Positions 62,198-64,000 of a stretch of DNA of 64,000 bases are shown piece by piece (the stretch's first letter is position 1; every line of letters starts with the position of its first letter). The DNA is from JAPKZH01 sp963715635. GTDB taxonomy: Bacteria > Acidobacteriota > Aminicenantia > Aminicenantales > UBA4085. Location: the NCBI GenBank assembly GCA_963715635.1, contig OY970261.1, positions 3,534,001 through 3,598,000 of the forward strand, read 5' to 3'. Made by a program: the position numbers and the translations under genes. The notes beneath the pieces are model-generated. The model was not told where the DNA came from and searched no databases. It saw only the letters and a list, made by a program, of their open reading frames with translations.

Positions 62198-62904
62198 TTT
62201 CTATCCAGGGCAAGCAGTGCGGCCGCTTGGGCATACGATTCCGGTGTGCCTATATCCAGAAAACGCCCCCGGCTCTGATAGCCGTAGAGCCGCCGCCCAA
62301 TCCAACCGGGGAAAACCTCGCGCTCAAGCGACACGGCGCGTCCCGATGGAATAGCGCGCACCATTTCTGAATCGAGCACATAGATCCCTGCATTCACCCA
62401 GCCCGCCCCGACCGTGCTTCCTTTCTCCTCAAAGCCGCTGATTACCCCTTCAGCGGAGAGAGAGACACGCCCATAGCGTGCCGTGTCAGACCCGGGTGTC
62501 AAAACCAACGTGGCATTAGCCTGGCGTGCATGGTGCCAAACCCACAAGTCCGTCAAGTTCACCTCGCAGAACGAGTCGCCATTCATCGCAATAAACGTTT
62601 CAGATGCAATCAGCGGCAGAGCCAGGCGCAATGCGCCCCCAGTGCCAAGCAGAGTTGTTTCTTGAGAATAGGCGATGCCCATTCCGGCATATGCTTCGCC
62701 AAAAGCGGCTTGAATTTGCTCGCTGCGATAGCCCACGCACAAAATGGTCTGTGTAATGCCCGCTGCCGCAATCTGATCCAGCAGGTATGTCAGGAACGGT
62801 TTGCCACAGACTGCCGCCAGCACCTTAGGGCGATCGGCAACGACTCCTTGTAACCGTGTCCCTTTGCCACCAACCAAAATAACGGCTTCGTTAAGTTCTT
62901 TCAT
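62194..62904 (-). CDS. hddC: D-glycero-alpha-D-manno-heptose 1-phosphate guanylyltransferase (HddC-like)
   Basis: 236 residues, nucleotidyltransferase fold. AVILVGGKGTRLQGVV is the nucleotide-binding signature; NGDSFCEVNL the metal site. In a gmhA-gmhB-hddA operon the HddC assignment is strong, although mannose-1-phosphate-type enzymes look alike. ATG 62904 (MKELNEAV) is preferred over an ATG six codons upstream. Confidence 0.87.
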   Translation of the reverse strand: MKELNEAVILVGGKGTRLQGVVADRPKVLAAVCGKPFLTYLLDQIAAAGITQTILCVGYRSEQIQAAFGEAYAGMGIAYSQETTLLGTGGALRLALPLIASETFIAMNGDSFCEVNLTDLWVWHHARQANATLVLTPGSDTARYGRVSLSAEGVISGFEEKGSTVGAGWVNAGIYVLDSEMVRAIPSGRAVSLEREVFPGWIGRRLYGYQSRGRFLDIGTPESYAQAAALLALDRK

Positions 62905-63175
62905 TAAGTATGATAGTACCAATAATCGTTAATACTTTTCTTTTAATCACAGGTATTCTCTCCAGAACGGTCAGCACAGGTCAGAGGCGTTAAGGGCACT
63001 AGGGTCATGCCGCAGACAATAGACATTAGTCCGAGACAATATGCTGAAGGCCGAAAACATGGCTTCACTGTCAGGACAAAATCTCTGAAAGTTTTAACCG
63101 TATTTTGTTTTAAACATAATCCCCGTTGCATTACACCTTTAGACGTATTAGACGGGAGCCCCGCCTGCCCCACTG
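62905..63175. other. Intergenic region upstream of the heptose operon, no gene recognised
   Basis: Holds two weak 70-codon frames on opposite strands that look spurious. A promoter for hddC is expected here on the minus strand but I cannot place it. Confidence 0.3.
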
Positions 63176-64000
63176 CTAACTACCCAACTGCGGAATACGC
63201 TCTCTCTCCCGCACAGAATGGGGATTGAACTCGGCAATCACTTTTCGGGTTTCCTTCAAGATATCGATTGTCTCGCGTTGGCGGCCGGGACGCAATCCTT
63301 GCAGGAATTTGATTTTCAGCCAGAACAGTATCAAGTGCAGGCGACGAAGCATAGGCAGGCAATCCGGCCTATATTTCGCAAAGTAAATCAACTGGCCCCG
63401 ATGACTTTCAATCATGATGCGGGAGACCTTGCGCCGGCTGTAGCCCCCGAGGTGGATAATACTGATCGCCGGATCGAAGAGAATGCGCCATCCGCAGACG
63501 CGGACGCGAATTAACAGATCAGCGTTCTCATAATCAAAATAATACTGTTCGTCAAAAAGTCCCGTTTGCTCCAGCACCTCGCGCCGGAACATCATGCACA
63601 TGCCATCGATCCACTCCACTTCCTGCGCGGCGGCTGGAGGATCAAAGTTGTCGTGAACACGGCCCAGCAGGCGGCCACAATATCGCCGGGCCTGATCCAT
63701 GGGCAAGAGGCGTCCGAACGGAAACGATTGATTGACGGCCGATAAAGCAACCAACCGGCGCGAGTAAAAAATGCGCCGGCGCGACGATGGCGCCAGCGAC
63801 CCGTCCGGGTTGAGAATCTGAGGTCCGACAATACCCACATCAGGCCGCGCTTCGCGTAATCGACCAATCATCTTACCCGCGGGATTATCAATGAAAAGCA
63901 CGTCGCTGTTCAGGACAAGAAGGAATCGGCCCCGGGACTGAGCCAGCGCCGCGTTATGTGCCGCGGCAAATCCCAGATTGCGATCGTTCCGAATCAGCCG
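63176..64000 (-). CDS. GT2-family glycosyltransferase, copy 2, intact in window but 5' end outside
   Basis: Runs to the window edge. RNLGFAAAHNAALAQSRGRFLLVLNSDV is the N-terminal GT2 motif region (here broken into shorter stretches: NLGFAAAHN, then LLVLNSDV), followed by WIDGMCMMFRR and, with the Trp retained, WRILFDPAISIIHLGGYSRR. Likely adds a sugar to the O-unit. Its 3' 743 bp is the repeat shared with copy 1. Confidence 0.85.
   Translation of the reverse strand, partial: RLIRNDRNLGFAAAHNAALAQSRGRFLLVLNSDVLFIDNPAGKMIGRLREARPDVGIVGPQILNPDGSLAPSSRRRIFYSRRLVALSAVNQSFPFGRLLPMDQARRYCGRLLGRVHDNFDPPAAAQEVEWIDGMCMMFRREVLEQTGLFDEQYYFDYENADLLIRVRVCGWRILFDPAISIIHLGGYSRRKVSRIMIESHRGQLIYFAKYRPDCLPMLRRLHLILFWLKIKFLQGLRPGRQRETIDILKETRKVIAEFNPHSVRERERIPQLGS
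63183..63925. repeat. Direct repeat (copy 2) of about 743 bp
   Basis: Partner of 55998-56740, same orientation, constant offset 7185. Beyond 63925 the sequences diverge sharply. Confidence 0.85.

Noticed and set aside
63007..63228. 73-codon plus-strand frame
   Set aside because: No ribosome site or family; extends into the repeat antisense to the GT2 gene.

Overview
The window looks like a piece of the chromosome of a Gram-negative, anaerobic or facultatively anaerobic, uncultivated-type bacterium. It carries outer-membrane barrels, a phosphate porin, LPS-core and O-antigen genes, a bidirectional NAD-linked [NiFe]-hydrogenase and a large NAD-type glutamate dehydrogenase. A lineage near Acidobacteriota/Aminicenantota is a guess from gene content only. 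Most of the window is GC-rich; the O-antigen region (about 44.5-64 kb) is compositionally mixed, with a strikingly AT-rich block at 46.3-47.9 kb.

Layout. 1-5.7 kb: a hoxFUYH hydrogenase operon with its maturation protease and hypBA, in tight overlapping order. 5.8-11 kb: the glutamate dehydrogenase and a GT-C membrane glycosyltransferase, each with its own promoter. 11.2-16.7 kb (minus strand): an Rrf2 regulator, a phosphate-type porin and pstSCAB; pstC carries a +1 frameshift, and copies of a palindromic repeat lie in two intercistronic gaps. 16.8-22.8 kb: a Cache/HAMP histidine kinase, a receiver-GcvH-like (lipoyl-type) fusion and a 1058-residue HEAT / P-loop kinase-like / WD40 protein. These three form the best candidate for an undescribed signalling system. 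22.9-32 kb: housekeeping genes (rdgB, comEA-like, xerC-like, topA, dprA, nucleoside transporter, DUF167, DUF1573) and a vapBC module. 32.1-35.5 kb: three predicted outer-membrane barrels, one with an SH3 domain.

35.6-44.4 kb: an LPS inner-core region made of two divergent operons (methyltransferase, glycoside-hydrolase-like protein, LPS kinase and GT4 on minus; Trm112-like, GT9, O-antigen ligase-like, PHP phosphoesterase and hldA on plus). 44.5-64 kb: an O-antigen region in active decay. It holds Wzz, an O-antigen polymerase/ligase pseudogene split by an IS (5-bp target duplication), a WbpM/WbpL/epimerase set, a truncated wecB ending in an IS-end scar, a truncated flippase beside another scar-like motif, and a GDP-D-glycero-D-manno-heptose operon (hddC, gmhB, gmhA, hddA). 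The heptose and flippase cassette lies between two ~743-bp direct repeats carrying the same GT2 gene fragment.

How the genes work together: the hydrogenase exchanges electrons between H2 and NAD(P); the porin and Pst proteins import phosphate; the 36-64 kb region builds the heptose-containing core and a 6-deoxy-HexNAc/heptose O-chain. No tRNA, rRNA or CRISPR array was recognised.
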